Source: CAZQGO01 sp964593065 | GTDB lineage: Bacteria; Oederibacteriota; JAAXVQ01 | Direction of reading: 5' to 3' | Length of the DNA stretch: 64,000 nucleotides | Assembly (NCBI GenBank): GCA_964593065.1 | Contig: CAZQGO010000003.1 | Location: 87,244-151,243, forward strand | In this document: positions 1-8,474 of the stretch, piece after piece | Numbering within the stretch: the stretch's first letter is position 1 | Layout of the letters: every line of letters begins with the position of its first letter | Program-made: the position numbers and the translations under genes | Notes under the pieces: generated by a model | Databases searched by the model: none | Seen by the model: only the letters and a program-made list of their open reading frames with translations | What the model was told of the DNA's origin: nothing

Positions 1-1319
1 TGACGGCGTTCGATGGTCGTCACCCGCCCCTCCGGGCCCAGGATCACCTTGGCTTCCGGCAGGTCGAAATCCAAACTCCCGCGCTGGAACCTGCGCCGGC
101 GCAGGGCCATGGCCGCGCCGTGAAGGTGTCCCAGTTCCAGGCTGAAGGCCGCGGCCGCGTTCTGCCCCGGCGTCCCGGTCAGCACGGCCTGGACCTCGTC
201 GTAGGTCAGGCGGGCCGCGCTGTGGATCACGGAGCGGCCGAATTCCGTGCGGCTGACGGAGCCGTCGGGCTCCACGTCCAAAAAGGCCGAGACCGTCAGG
301 CGGTCGCGTCCCGGCACCAGGCTGCACACGCCGCAGGATAGCGGCTCCGGCAGCATGTGCAGCACCCGGTCCGGCAGATAAACGCTCGTGCCGCGTTCGC
401 GCGCCTCCAGATCCAGTCGGGAGCTCTCGGGGAGGTAGTGGGACACGTCCGCGATGTGCACGCCCAACCGCCAGCCGCCCGTTTCCCGCAATTCGCAATG
501 AACGGCGTCGTCGAAATCGCGGGCATCGGCCCCGTCGATGGTCACGATGGGCTGGCCGCGCAGGTCGAGCCGCCCCTCCCGGTCCGCCGGGCCCGGCTCG
601 CGCGCGAATTGCCGCGCCTCGGCCTCGGCCTCGGAGGAAAAACGGTCGGGCAATTCGTATTTGCGGACAATGACCGTAACGTCCACGCCGGGCTGGTCCG
701 GGGCGCCCAGGATTTCCAGGACGCGGACCTTCCCCGGAACGTACCCCTGCGGCCAGGCCGTCACTTCGGCCGCGACGAGATCCCCGTCACGGGCGGCCAG
801 CTGCTCTTCCGCGGGCACCAGAAAGTCGTTGACAAAAGGCCAGCCGGCCGGTTTGAACAGGCCGTAGTGCCGTTCCCGGCGGAAGGCGCCGACCAAACGC
901 TCGTGTCCGCGTCGCAGCACGCGGACGACGCGGGCCCGCTGCCGGCCGGCCTGCGGGCCGCCGACGACCTGTACGGATACCGCATCGTCCGGCAGGGCGC
1001 CGCCCAAGTCCGCCGCGGCCACGTAGAGGTCCTGCGCGCCCTCCTGCTCCAGGACCACGAACGCGTATCCCGGCTGGGTCTGGACCAGCCGCCCCGCGAG
1101 CGTCTCGCGGGGAGTCGCGGCGGCATATTGTCCTCCGCGCACCTTGCGAATCTTGTCCTCCGCCAGCAAGCGGCCGAGCAGGCGGTGCAGGGCCGGCCGC
1201 GCCCCGGCGGGCAGGTGCAGGAGCTTCAGCAGGCGGCGCGCCGAAGCGGGCTGCGCCTGCAGGGCGGCGATGACCTTGCCGCCTTCGGGCATTTTGGGCT
1301 GAAGGGATTTTTTCGCCAT
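1..1319 (-). CDS. rnr: Ribonuclease R (RNB-family exoribonuclease), 3' end of gene outside window
   Basis: A 3'-5' hydrolytic exoribonuclease for structured RNA turnover. 439 codons are visible; the gene runs off the left edge, so the C-terminal part of the RNB domain and any S1 domain are unseen. Residues 1-70 look like the winged-helix N-terminal domain of RNase R, followed by cold-shock-like OB domains (about 70-210). The catalytic RNB signature starts near residue 258 (TIDGADARDFDDAV), whose aspartates bind Mg2+, followed by HIADVSHYLPESS at about 288. The start ATG begins MAKKSLQPKMPEGG and fits the family N-terminus. Family assignment is firm; RNase R rather than RNase II is favoured by the long N-terminal region. 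Confidence 0.93.
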   Translation of the reverse strand, partial: MAKKSLQPKMPEGGKVIAALQAQPASARRLLKLLHLPAGARPALHRLLGRLLAEDKIRKVRGGQYAAATPRETLAGRLVQTQPGYAFVVLEQEGAQDLYVAAADLGGALPDDAVSVQVVGGPQAGRQRARVVRVLRRGHERLVGAFRRERHYGLFKPAGWPFVNDFLVPAEEQLAARDGDLVAAEVTAWPQGYVPGKVRVLEILGAPDQPGVDVTVIVRKYELPDRFSSEAEAEARQFAREPGPADREGRLDLRGQPIVTIDGADARDFDDAVHCELRETGGWRLGVHIADVSHYLPESSRLDLEARERGTSVYLPDRVLHMLPEPLSCGVCSLVPGRDRLTVSAFLDVEPDGSVSRTEFGRSVIHSAARLTYDEVQAVLTGTPGQNAAAAFSLELGHLHGAAMALRRRRFQRGSLDFDLPEAKVILGPEGRVTTIERR

Positions 1320-1352
1320 GAGTTCCTGAACGGGGCGGGGCGGCTTCCGGCC

Positions 1353-2081
1353 TTAAGCCTGCCGGCGCCTTCTCCGGGCGGCTGCTTTCTTCCCCCGCGC
1401 CCGCCGGACGGGCTTGGAACCCGCCGGACGCGCCGGAACCCGGCGCGATGAATACCTTGGACGAGGTTGCGAGAAATCCACGGCCGCGTTCCGAAAGGCC
1501 TGCTTGATGTTTTCCGAAGTCTGCTGCACGATGGCTTCCCCGCGTTGTACCGCCTGCGAGGTCTTCTCCAGGAAATCCTTGCCCAGCAGCACGGTCAGCA
1601 GGTCCTCCTGGTTTTGGGGCGGCTGGGGCTTGGCCGCCTTGGCTCCGGCCTGGACGAGAATCATATCCCGGCCGAAAACCGTCTTGGGAAAATCAATGGT
1701 CACCACGGCGCCCGATTTCAGTTTCAGGGCCACGGTTTCCCAGGATTGGTCGTCGACCACGATATCCGCCAGCTCGCCCAGGGCTTTCCCGTCCTTGCCC
1801 GAGATCGGCATGCCCAAGAGAGCGGAGAAACTCTGCCCGCTGGGCAGGCCTTTTTGGGAGGCATATTTTGCGGACAGGAAAATGACGTCCCGCCCCACTT
1901 TCCGGATTTCTCCGGTGCCGATGATCAATTCCGGGTCCGGTTCGGCCTTGCCCTTCACGGTCAAACCGGCCAGTTTCTTAGAGACCGCGTCGAAGTACAA
2001 TTCCTGGATGCCGCCCAAGAGCCGACCTTCCGGGAAAGTGGCCAGCAGCATTTTTTTCATTGCCTGGAGCGAAACCTGCAT
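1353..2081 (-). CDS. PRC-barrel domain protein with basic tail (paralogue 1)
   Basis: 242 aa. Two PRC-barrel-like beta domains are visible, about residues 12-70 (EGRLLGGIQELYFD) and 85-145 (GKDGKALGELADIVVD). A helical segment follows, then a strongly basic C-terminal tail ending in RGKKAAARRRRRQA, which could bind nucleic acid or acidic polymer. The start at MQVSLQAMKK is chosen over an upstream in-frame ATG because AGAGGTG lies just upstream and the second PRC paralogue starts at the same point. A TATAAT-like -10 sits at 2130-2135 on the same strand. A close paralogue lies at 3484-4179. PRC barrels occur in RimM and photosynthetic reaction centre H subunits; the role here is unknown. Confidence 0.8.
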   Translation of the reverse strand: MQVSLQAMKKMLLATFPEGRLLGGIQELYFDAVSKKLAGLTVKGKAEPDPELIIGTGEIRKVGRDVIFLSAKYASQKGLPSGQSFSALLGMPISGKDGKALGELADIVVDDQSWETVALKLKSGAVVTIDFPKTVFGRDMILVQAGAKAAKPQPPQNQEDLLTVLLGKDFLEKTSQAVQRGEAIVQQTSENIKQAFRNAAVDFSQPRPRYSSRRVPARPAGSKPVRRARGKKAAARRRRRQA

Positions 2082-2211
2082 GAAGTTCACCTCTGCCTTC
2101 GCTGGATTGATGCGCCGGAGTGCGCGCTTATTATACTCCAATCGCCGCCGGAAGAACCGGCTTTTTCCCGGGGCCGGTACCGAAGCGGAATGCCTCCCCG
2201 TTGCTTTGACC

Positions 2212-2241
2212 TTGACAGTCCCGTTCATCCTGCGGTATATT
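2212..2241 (+). promoter_or_regulatory. Sigma70-type promoter of tRNA-Leu
   Basis: TTGACA at 2212-2217, 18-bp spacer, TATATT at 2236-2241. The predicted start point falls a few bases before the mature tRNA 5' end at 2252. The perfect -35 and 5/6 -10 make this convincing. Confidence 0.8.
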
Positions 2242-2251
2242 TTGGCTCCGT

Positions 2252-2338
2252 GCGGAAGTGGCGGAACTGGCAGACGCGCTAGATTCAGGGTCTAGTGAGG
2301 GCAACCTTGTGGGGGTTCAAATCCCCCCTTCCGCACCA
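2252..2338 (+). tRNA. tRNA-Leu (anticodon CAG)
   Basis: 87 nt including encoded CCA. The acceptor stem GCGGAAG pairs with CTTCCGC. The anticodon stem CTAGA/TCTAG closes the seven-base loop TTCAGGG, giving anticodon CAG. A long variable arm typical of class II leucine tRNAs and a T-arm GGGGG-TTCAAAT-CCCCC follow. The discriminator base is A. Confidence 0.97.
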
Positions 2339-2402
2339 TGCCCTTTCAATCCTGGTTTCCTCCGGCCCTCCGGCAAAATGCCGGCGGGCCCGTCTCCCGC
2401 CT

Positions 2403-2663
2403 ATGGCCGCTTGGACGGTTTATATTCTCACTTGCTGCGACGGAAGTTATTACACGGGCTCCACCACGGACCTGGTGCGGCGCCTGCGGGAGCACCAGAC
2501 AGGGCAGGGCGCCCGCTACACGCGTTCGCGTCTGCCCTGCCGGCTGGTGTGGTCGCGAAAATGCCGGAACCGAGCCACCGCGCAGCGCCTGGAGGCCAGG
2601 CTGAAGGCCTTGCCCCGGGCCGAAAAAACCACGCTCATCCACCGTGGCCGGAACGCATTCTAA
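2403..2663 (+). CDS. GIY-YIG nuclease-like protein (UPF0213/YhbQ type)
   Basis: 86 aa, the size of single-domain YhbQ-type GIY-YIG proteins. The signature is VYILTCCDGSYYTGSTTDL at residues 6-24, with the conserved Arg of the RRLREH helix. These small proteins resemble the UvrC nuclease module and are implicated in DNA repair or nucleotide damage handling, usually with uncertain function. The ATG at 2403 puts the GIY motif at the usual distance from the N-terminus; the upstream extension overlaps the tRNA and is not used. It lies 64 nt downstream of tRNA-Leu. Confidence 0.85.
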   Translation: MAAWTVYILTCCDGSYYTGSTTDLVRRLREHQTGQGARYTRSRLPCRLVWSRKCRNRATAQRLEARLKALPRAEKTTLIHRGRNAF

Positions 2664-2678
2664 TTGCCGCGGGAAACC

Positions 2679-3407
2679 CTAGGGCGAAGGCGCGGGCGGA
2701 GGGGTCTCCCAGACCGCATTGTCCGTTTCCCGGCCCAGAAGAGGGCGCACGACGTTCTTCAAGCCCGCGAGATCCCAAAAACCCGGTTTGATCTGGCTAT
2801 TCTCCATGACCCTGTCCTGGAGGATGTGAAAAAGCGGCAGGAACTTTTCCCGGGGGATGACGGAAAAATCCACGACCAGCAACGAAGACCGCAGAGGTTG
2901 AAAAGCGGAAACAACCTGTCCCAGGGGTTGAAAGGCCGCGACCCAGTGGGGCCCTACGCCCGGCAGGCCCCCGATGCGGTCCAAAATCAGCCTGGCCCGG
3001 TCGTGGTGATACTGCTCGGCCAGCAGCGGCCAGAGGCCCCGGCCGGCGGCGATTTCCGCCGCGCTGGTTTCCATTCCGCTCAAGGGCAGATAACTCGTGC
3101 CCCGGGAGGAAGCGGTTCCCTCCGCGGCCAAGCCTTTCCAGAAAGCCTCCACCAGGGCTTCCAGGCGTTCCTGTTCCTCGCTGCCCGGGCGGTCCTCCGC
3201 AACCAGCAGATACGCGTACAGTTCTCCGCCGGCATCCTCGTCATATCCATCCGTTAAAAACTCCCGGCTCGGCCGGACCGACTCCGCACCGCCGGCTTCC
3301 GGAGAAAGCGAAGTTTCCTTCGGGGCCAGTGAACCGCAACCCGGGCACAGGCACCCGGCTAAAATCAAAAGGGACAACACGTTTCCGGACCATGGGTTTA
3401 CCCTCAT
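2679..3407 (-). CDS. Predicted lipoprotein, unknown function
   Basis: 242 aa. N-terminus MRVNPWSGNVLSLLILAGC has a positively charged start, hydrophobic segment and an LAGC lipobox, so signal peptidase II processing is likely. The mature part is mixed alpha/beta with no motif I recognise. It contains an aromatic/Gly-rich segment (GGLPGVGPHWVAAFQPLGQV) and a Pro-rich C-terminus. Start ATG chosen at 3407 because the lipobox follows at the right distance. It converges with the GIY-YIG gene and lies between the two PRC-barrel paralogues. Confidence 0.7.
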   Translation of the reverse strand: MRVNPWSGNVLSLLILAGCLCPGCGSLAPKETSLSPEAGGAESVRPSREFLTDGYDEDAGGELYAYLLVAEDRPGSEEQERLEALVEAFWKGLAAEGTASSRGTSYLPLSGMETSAAEIAAGRGLWPLLAEQYHHDRARLILDRIGGLPGVGPHWVAAFQPLGQVVSAFQPLRSSLLVVDFSVIPREKFLPLFHILQDRVMENSQIKPGFWDLAGLKNVVRPLLGRETDNAVWETPPPAPSP

Positions 3408-3483
3408 GGGACGTGTCCTCCCCTGCCAAGACGCGCGGCGGGATTTCTCCACCCCCCGCCAGCGGCGCCCGCGAATTCAGGGT

Positions 3484-4179
3484 TTACAGCGGATCCTTGG
3501 GTTCCTCCGGCGCGGCGGGAGGCTCTTCCGCCTGCTCCGGTTCCCGGGGTGTGTCTCCCTGGGCCTCCGGGGCCTGAGCCGGAGATTGCCGTGGTTCCCC
3601 GGAAGAGGGGATTTGGGCTTCCGAACCCCGCAACCATCGTTTCAGCGTATCGGAAGCCTGCTGTACCAGCGGGTCCCCCAGGACCGTGTCCAGCAAACCT
3701 TCCCTCTTCTTGGCGCTGGCTGCCAGCTCCGCCTCGGCACCGGGCTGAAGCAGGATGAGGTCGTCGCCGAAGACGGTTTGTTCCAAATCCACGGGCACGC
3801 TTTGGAGACCGCCGACGGTCAATTCACTCACCACCCAAGACGTGCTGTCCACCTCGATGTCCGTGAGGGGACCGAGGGCCTTGCCCTCATGGGTGCATAC
3901 CGTTTTGCCCAAGAGGTCCGCCACGCGCTTGCCCACGGGCGCCTGCGCGTTGGCCTGGCTTGCGGATTCCAGGAAGATCAGATCCTCGCCGATCTTCTGG
4001 ATCCCGGCCACTGCCACCCAGCGGTCTTCTCCGGCCAGCGGCGTGCCCGTCCTGACCAACAACCCGCTGACCCGTTTGGACTGTGGCTCCATGTAAAGGC
4101 TGCTGACCGTGCCCAGCATGCGTCCTTCCTGCAGCGTGGCCACCCACATCCCTTTGATATCCTTAAGCCATAATTGCAT
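3484..4179 (-). CDS. PRC-barrel domain protein (paralogue 2)
   Basis: 231 aa, same architecture as the protein at 1353-2081. Two PRC-barrel-like halves (about residues 8-70 with LQEGRMLGTVSSLYME, and 80-145 with HEGKALGPLTDIEVD) are followed by a helical region. The tail differs: instead of Arg/Lys it is a Pro/Glu/Gln-rich acidic segment. The start is fixed by GGTGGAGAG upstream of ATG 4179. The opposite tail charge of the two paralogues suggests different partners. A promoter candidate sits at 4230-4257. Confidence 0.8.
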   Translation of the reverse strand: MQLWLKDIKGMWVATLQEGRMLGTVSSLYMEPQSKRVSGLLVRTGTPLAGEDRWVAVAGIQKIGEDLIFLESASQANAQAPVGKRVADLLGKTVCTHEGKALGPLTDIEVDSTSWVVSELTVGGLQSVPVDLEQTVFGDDLILLQPGAEAELAASAKKREGLLDTVLGDPLVQQASDTLKRWLRGSEAQIPSSGEPRQSPAQAPEAQGDTPREPEQAEEPPAAPEEPKDPL

Positions 4180-4229
4180 ACTCTCTCCACCACCTTGCGA
4201 ACCGTTGTAGCTCCTGCGGTCATGCAAAG

Positions 4230-4257
4230 ATTTTACACCCTGTTGTTTTGAATTCAA
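4230..4257 (-). promoter_or_regulatory. Candidate promoter of the second PRC-barrel gene
   Basis: On the minus strand TTGAAT (4257-4252), 16-bp spacer, TAAAAT (4235-4230). The match is 4/6 and 5/6 to sigma70 consensus, with a 5' leader of about 45 nt. Confidence 0.5.
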
Positions 4258-4469
4258 GCCAAATATCCCGGCGCGCATGCAAGCGGTTTTTCTCCTGGCA
4301 GGCGCCTGCTTTTTTTGCTATAAAGAAGGCATTTCCGCGGCGCGTTGGAATGAAAATCCCCTTTGCCGTAACGCCGCCTCATTCCTCCACCTCCGACGCG
4401 CCCGGCTCACCGGCCCGATGACAAGGCCCATTGTCTTTAGAACCCAAAGGAGAGAGAATTCCTCGGACC

Positions 4470-5336
4470 ATGTCCTATTCCCTGACTCCTTCCGAACGCT
4501 TTTTCGACCGCGTGGAAATGCTCGGCTACCTTACGCTGGGCGCCGCGGCCGTTTTCCTCATCGTCTATTTCGGCCTGCTCTTTTTCTATCTGCCCGTGAA
4601 ACTGCAGGCCTGGGACCTGAAATTGGCCACTTTTCTTCTTTACGCTGCGGTCTTCCTGGCCGGATTCGGAGCCGTGCGGCATAAGAACCTGGCGAGGTTG
4701 CTGTACCTGGCCTTCTTCTTGGGCTTGGGGGCCGACGCGGCCTACGAGGCCTTCATCCGCGCCCATTGGCTCTACCTGGCGGTTTTGGCCTACGCCGCTT
4801 ATGCGTATTGGACCTACAGCCATCCTGCCGCCGTGGCCTGGTTCCGGCGCCTGCGTCCCCATGAAGAACGCGGCCAGGAAGGTTTGGATTGGCTGTGGAT
4901 TTTCACTTCCCTGCTCACGGTGTACGCCGCGTATCTTTTGTTTTCGGGCTTGATGGTGTTGGGGGCGGAGTCCGGACGCCTGCCGGCCTCGGATCCCTGG
5001 AACGGGTTGTGGCAAATCATCTGGGCCCTGGCGATCCTGGCTTTGGTGACCGGTCTCCGGCATCTGAGTCCGTGGGCGCGCTGGCTGGCGCTGGCGGTTT
5101 TTTCGGCGTATGCGCTGCGTTTCCTTTCCGATTCCTTCGTCGCGCAAACTTATCTGCAGCACTGGCTGGTGCTGGCGAAATTGCTGTTTTTTCTGGGAGT
5201 CAGTCTGTACTTGGCTTTTTCCCCCGCCGTGAAGTCCCGTTTCACCCGCACGCCACGGCCGGGAACGGACCGGAAGGGCCCCTCCTCTCCGGTTCCCCCG
5301 CCCCCCGCCGTCGCCCCCGAAGGCCGGGCCCGTTGA
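4470..5336 (+). CDS. Polytopic inner-membrane protein, unknown
   Basis: 288 aa with about seven to eight hydrophobic helices (first near residues 20-42: LGAAAVFLIVYFGLLFFY) and a Pro-rich cytoplasmic C-terminus. No transporter or enzyme motif recognised. ATG 4470 follows AAAGGAGAGAG at somewhat long spacing. It is followed 36 nt later by the AEC-type permease on the same strand, so the two probably form an operon. Confidence 0.7.
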   Translation: MSYSLTPSERFFDRVEMLGYLTLGAAAVFLIVYFGLLFFYLPVKLQAWDLKLATFLLYAAVFLAGFGAVRHKNLARLLYLAFFLGLGADAAYEAFIRAHWLYLAVLAYAAYAYWTYSHPAAVAWFRRLRPHEERGQEGLDWLWIFTSLLTVYAAYLLFSGLMVLGAESGRLPASDPWNGLWQIIWALAILALVTGLRHLSPWARWLALAVFSAYALRFLSDSFVAQTYLQHWLVLAKLLFFLGVSLYLAFSPAVKSRFTRTPRPGTDRKGPSSPVPPPPAVAPEGRAR

Positions 5337-5372
5337 AAAACCCGCCGGTTCCCTTTTCAGGAGGCCAGGGGT

Positions 5373-6308
5373 TTGTATAAAGACCTTTTTGGATTTTATC
5401 TGCTTTTTTACGGGGCGCTGAGCGCCGGGTTCCTGCTCCGGCGCTGGCAGGGACTGGCGCCTTTCCTCATGCGCTATGCCATCCTGTTGTTGGAAGCGCC
5501 GATCTTTGCTTACAGTTTCTGGATTTTGGACCTGCAGCGCGTGCGCCAGTTTGCGCCCATTCCCCTGATTTCCGTGGCGCTGGTGCTGACGGCCTTGGGA
5601 CTGGGTGCCCGTTTGGCCCCGCGCTTGTTCGGAAACAGCCCGGCACGGGGCAGCTTTACGGTGGCGGCGGGTTTTTCCAACATCGGCACCACGGGCGGCA
5701 GCTTCCTGTGCTATCTGTTGTTCGGCCTCCCGGGTTTGGCCCTGGGCGCCCTCTACCTCCTGCCCTATCCTTTCCTGGTCTATACCCTGGGCTTCAGCCT
5801 GGCCCGATATTATGCCTCCGGCCGGACCCTGCCCCTGCGCGAGATGCTGGTGAGCCTCCTCGCGAACGCAGTTTCCGCCGTGCCGTTGGCCGGCATGGGC
5901 CTCGGACTGGCCTGCAATCTTCTCTCCTGGCCCGTGCCGGCGGGCCTGACTTCGGTGGCGGACAAGTGGATCAAGCTGGACCTGGTCGTCATGTGTCTCG
6001 CCATCGGCATGACGCTGAAACCCAGGCGCCTGTTCGCGGCCTGGCGTCCGCTCGCGGCCATCGGGGCGATCAAATTCATCCTGCTGCCCTTGCTGGCCGC
6101 GGTTTTGGTCTGGCTCAGTTACGGTTCCTGGCAATCCTTGCCGGCGAAGGTTCTGCTCGTGCAGGCCTCCATGCCGGTCGCCATTTACGGCGTCGTCACG
6201 GCGAACCTTTTTGGACTGGACCGCGAACTGGCCAACACCCTGTGGTTCTCCACCACCCTGCTATTGGCGCCGGTGGCCGCGGTGCTATTTCTGCTTCTCG
6301 GGGCGTAA
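5373..6308 (+). CDS. AEC-family (auxin efflux carrier-like) permease
   Basis: 311 aa with roughly ten hydrophobic helices in two five-helix halves, the size and layout of prokaryotic AEC (Mem_trans) transporters. Family-like segments are GFSNIGTTGGSFLCYLLFG in the first half and KVLLVQASMPVAIYGVVTAN near the C-terminus. AEC proteins export organic acids or related anions; the substrate cannot be read from sequence. The start is a TTG at 5373 placed 7-8 nt after a strong AGGAGG; no ATG fits. Convergent with the TerB gene. Confidence 0.75.
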   Translation: MYKDLFGFYLLFYGALSAGFLLRRWQGLAPFLMRYAILLLEAPIFAYSFWILDLQRVRQFAPIPLISVALVLTALGLGARLAPRLFGNSPARGSFTVAAGFSNIGTTGGSFLCYLLFGLPGLALGALYLLPYPFLVYTLGFSLARYYASGRTLPLREMLVSLLANAVSAVPLAGMGLGLACNLLSWPVPAGLTSVADKWIKLDLVVMCLAIGMTLKPRRLFAAWRPLAAIGAIKFILLPLLAAVLVWLSYGSWQSLPAKVLLVQASMPVAIYGVVTANLFGLDRELANTLWFSTTLLLAPVAAVLFLLLGA

Positions 6309-6382
6309 CGGGCGGGGAAAACACGAGGGGAAAAACCGCCGGGGGAATGCCCCGGTTCGGGCCTGCGGCCGCGGCGCGGTGT

Positions 6383-6850
6383 TTATTCTCCGGCGCCGGG
6401 TGGCGGGGACGGCCGGGTTCCCAATTTCGCGGAGATGAAATCTTCGTGCGACAGCCATAATAAATTCGCAATCTTGCGGATGGTCTCAAGTTCCTGGTTG
6501 GTGAGTTCGTGGTCCGCCCAGGCCACGGCGAACAGATCCTGGATAAGCTGGACACGCTCGGCGTAAGTCCAGGTGCGGTTGATTTCGCGCGTAAAGGCTT
6601 CCCAGTCCACGCTCTCCGCGAGCGCTTCCCGGGCGGCGGAAAAAATCTCCTCCTGCTCCTCCGGACCCGCATAGCCGCGGCGCGCCAGGATCGCGCGTTT
6701 GGCGGACTGCTCGGGTTCCGTCACCTTGCCATCTGCCCGGGAGACCAAGGATAAGAGCGCTCCCAATGCCACCCGCAAAGTTGGCTGGTTTTTCGCCGGC
6801 GCGCCGGGCTTGTGTTCGTTTAAAGCCAGCAAACGTTCCAAGATGCCCAT
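6383..6850 (-). CDS. TerB-like (tellurite-resistance/DjlA-type) domain protein
   Basis: 155 aa, almost entirely helical. The pattern ALLSLVSRADGKVTEPE, then DLFAVAWADHELTNQELETI and a final IANLLWLS helix, is the internally repeated acidic helical core of TerB domains, where Asp/Glu residues can bind metal. Such stand-alone proteins are often cytosolic stress or envelope-linked proteins of unknown role. It stands alone, with 50 nt to the upstream exported protein gene. Confidence 0.75.
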   Translation of the reverse strand: MGILERLLALNEHKPGAPAKNQPTLRVALGALLSLVSRADGKVTEPEQSAKRAILARRGYAGPEEQEEIFSAAREALAESVDWEAFTREINRTWTYAERVQLIQDLFAVAWADHELTNQELETIRKIANLLWLSHEDFISAKLGTRPSPPPGAGE

Positions 6851-6900
6851 ATTCCGATGGCGGCCCCGTACGCGGCGACCGCAACTTCCTCCTTGTTAGG

Positions 6901-7614
6901 CTACCGGGATCCGGCCGGAACCGAGGCCGCCGGCACGGGCGTGGGAGGCGGCGAAGCCCCCAAGCGCAGGGAAATGCGGCGCTGCCCGCCGAGCGGCGTT
7001 TGCAGGACGAGGTACAGGCTGACGGGCTCCTTCGGGGGCGAATAATCAACCCGGCCGGTGGTGAAATCGAAATCCGTGACCGGAAAAACGTAACCCTGAA
7101 AGGTTCCGCCCGGCTCGATCCGGACCGGTTGGATGCGTGCCGTGCCCGCTTTCGGCTCTGCCCCCGGCGGGTAGGTCACGCGTAGTCCCCGGAAAGCGAG
7201 GGCCTGGGTTCCGCGGCGGTCCAGGTACTGGCAATCCTGCCACAGGATGTGCATGGCCCCGGCAGTCCGGTTGTGGATGCTCAGGGGCAAGCCCAGGGAG
7301 CGTTGCGCGGGGGACAACGACGCGGGCAGGGCGATGACGACGTCCGGAGAAACAAATACGTGTTTGGCATCGGCCGGGAAGGCGAACGCGCCGGCGGCCC
7401 GGCTGTTTCCGGACAAGCCGGCCAGCGCCCCGGGACGCAACGCCTCGCTCGGAGGCAGGCTTTGCAGCAGCTCCAGGAGACAGGCCGGCGTCTCCGCCGC
7501 GTGCGCGGTCGCGGCCGCCGCCAGCGCGCCCAGGACCACGGCCTGGCAGCAGATCCGGCCGACCAAGCCGAGGCGCAGTTTCGGGGGCTGGAACGGCCTG
7601 GAAATCGGCGGCAT
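6901..7614 (-). CDS. Exported protein, unknown function
   Basis: 237 aa. A long N-region and a hydrophobic segment ending AAAATAHAAET predict a Sec signal peptide with cleavage after AHA. The mature part is beta-rich (HILWQDCQYLDRRG; GGTFQGYVFPVTDFDFTTG) and ends in a Pro/Ala-rich tail. No family recognised. The stop lies 50 nt before the TerB start; upstream it directly abuts nrdG (1 nt gap), so it may be co-transcribed with the anaerobic RNR operon. Confidence 0.65.
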   Translation of the reverse strand: MPPISRPFQPPKLRLGLVGRICCQAVVLGALAAAATAHAAETPACLLELLQSLPPSEALRPGALAGLSGNSRAAGAFAFPADAKHVFVSPDVVIALPASLSPAQRSLGLPLSIHNRTAGAMHILWQDCQYLDRRGTQALAFRGLRVTYPPGAEPKAGTARIQPVRIEPGGTFQGYVFPVTDFDFTTGRVDYSPPKEPVSLYLVLQTPLGGQRRISLRLGASPPPTPVPAASVPAGSR

Positions 7615-7615
7615 C

Positions 7616-8326
7616 TTAAATATTTCTGACTTCCACGCCGGGCACCAGCGGCCGGACCAGTTCCGCGTAGCGTTCCAGCACTTCCCAGGGAAAGGGCGGC
7701 CGATCGGCCAGGGCGGGCTCGCTCACGTGGACGGGCAGAAACTGCTGAAGATAATACGCCGGCGCGCCGGCGATGAGCCGGGCAATCACGAGCAGGTCCT
7801 GTTCGCCGACCATACCCGGGACGCAGGTGGTGCGGAATTCATACGCCAAACCGCTGGCCCGCAGGACGCCCACGGTTTCGGCCAGGCGCTGGGGAGCATC
7901 CTTCGGCCCGCCGAGTTCGGTGAAGTACCGCTCGGGCGCCAGTTTCATGTCCACGGCCACGTAGTCGACGAGCCGTCCCGCAATCACCTGCTCCAGCACT
8001 TGCGGGCGCATGCCGTTGCTGTCGAGCTTGATCTGCAGGCCGGTTTCCCGCAGCGCCTCGAGCAGGCCGGCCAAATGCGGATGGGCGGTCGGCTCGCCGC
8101 CGGTGATGACGACTCCCTCCAGCAGTTTTTTCCGCCGCTGGAGCGCTTCCAGGAGTTCCTTCACGTTCAGGTCCGCGAGTTTTTCCTCCTCGCGGACCAG
8201 GATGCTGTTGTGACAAAAAGGACAGCGCAGGTTGCAGCCGGATAGAAACACCACCGCCGCCACCTTGCCGGGATAATCAATCAAGGACGTCCCCAGGAAT
8301 CCCTTAATTCCTTGAATCGCCTGCAT
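7616..8326 (-). CDS. nrdG: Anaerobic RNR activating radical-SAM protein (NrdG2 type)
   Basis: 236 aa radical SAM activase that installs the glycyl radical on NrdD using SAM and a [4Fe-4S] cluster. The cluster motif is CNLRCPFC at residues 31-38 (CxxxCxxC), and the SAM-binding GGE lies in VVITGGEPTAH. The N-terminus GIKGFLGTSLIDYPGK is typical of the NrdG2 subfamily rather than short E. coli NrdG. Its start lies inside the small glycyl-radical gene (23-nt overlap), indicating tight translational coupling. Confidence 0.92.
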   Translation of the reverse strand: MQAIQGIKGFLGTSLIDYPGKVAAVVFLSGCNLRCPFCHNSILVREEEKLADLNVKELLEALQRRKKLLEGVVITGGEPTAHPHLAGLLEALRETGLQIKLDSNGMRPQVLEQVIAGRLVDYVAVDMKLAPERYFTELGGPKDAPQRLAETVGVLRASGLAYEFRTTCVPGMVGEQDLLVIARLIAGAPAYYLQQFLPVHVSEPALADRPPFPWEVLERYAELVRPLVPGVEVRNI

Positions 8327-8468
8327 GGGCCTCGCGTTCCTCTTTCAGTTCGAACTCCGTGCGATCCTTGAATTCCTCCTGCTTGCCTTTGTTCCATTGC
8401 TGGACGGGGCGGAAATAACCCACCACGCGGGAATACACTTCGGTTTTTTCCATGCATTTCTTGGCCAT
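8304..8468 (-). CDS. Separate glycyl-radical domain of anaerobic RNR (54 aa)
   Basis: 54 aa, too short for most gene callers. It carries the glycyl-radical motif RVVGY at residues 14-18 followed by FRPVQQWNKGKQEEF, which normally forms the extreme C-terminus of NrdD. The large NrdD upstream stops before this domain. Its Cys5 sits where the last zinc-site cysteine of a one-piece NrdD would be. The ATG is 6 nt after the NrdD stop, and the NrdD codons AGG AGG TAG are its Shine-Dalgarno AGGAGGT. It overlaps nrdG by 23 nt. So a three-gene coupled unit makes RNR large part, radical domain and activase. Confidence 0.88.
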   Translation of the reverse strand: MAKKCMEKTEVYSRVVGYFRPVQQWNKGKQEEFKDRTEFELKEEREAHAGDSRN

Positions 8469-8474
8469 CGGGCT

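Noticed and set aside
2258..2791. 177-aa frame starting in tRNA-Leu
   Set aside because: It begins inside the tRNA and runs antisense or out of frame to the GIY-YIG gene.
4437..6134. 565-aa Gln/Arg-rich frame on the minus strand
   Set aside because: Antisense to two well-supported membrane-protein genes; composition is typical of a high-GC shadow frame.
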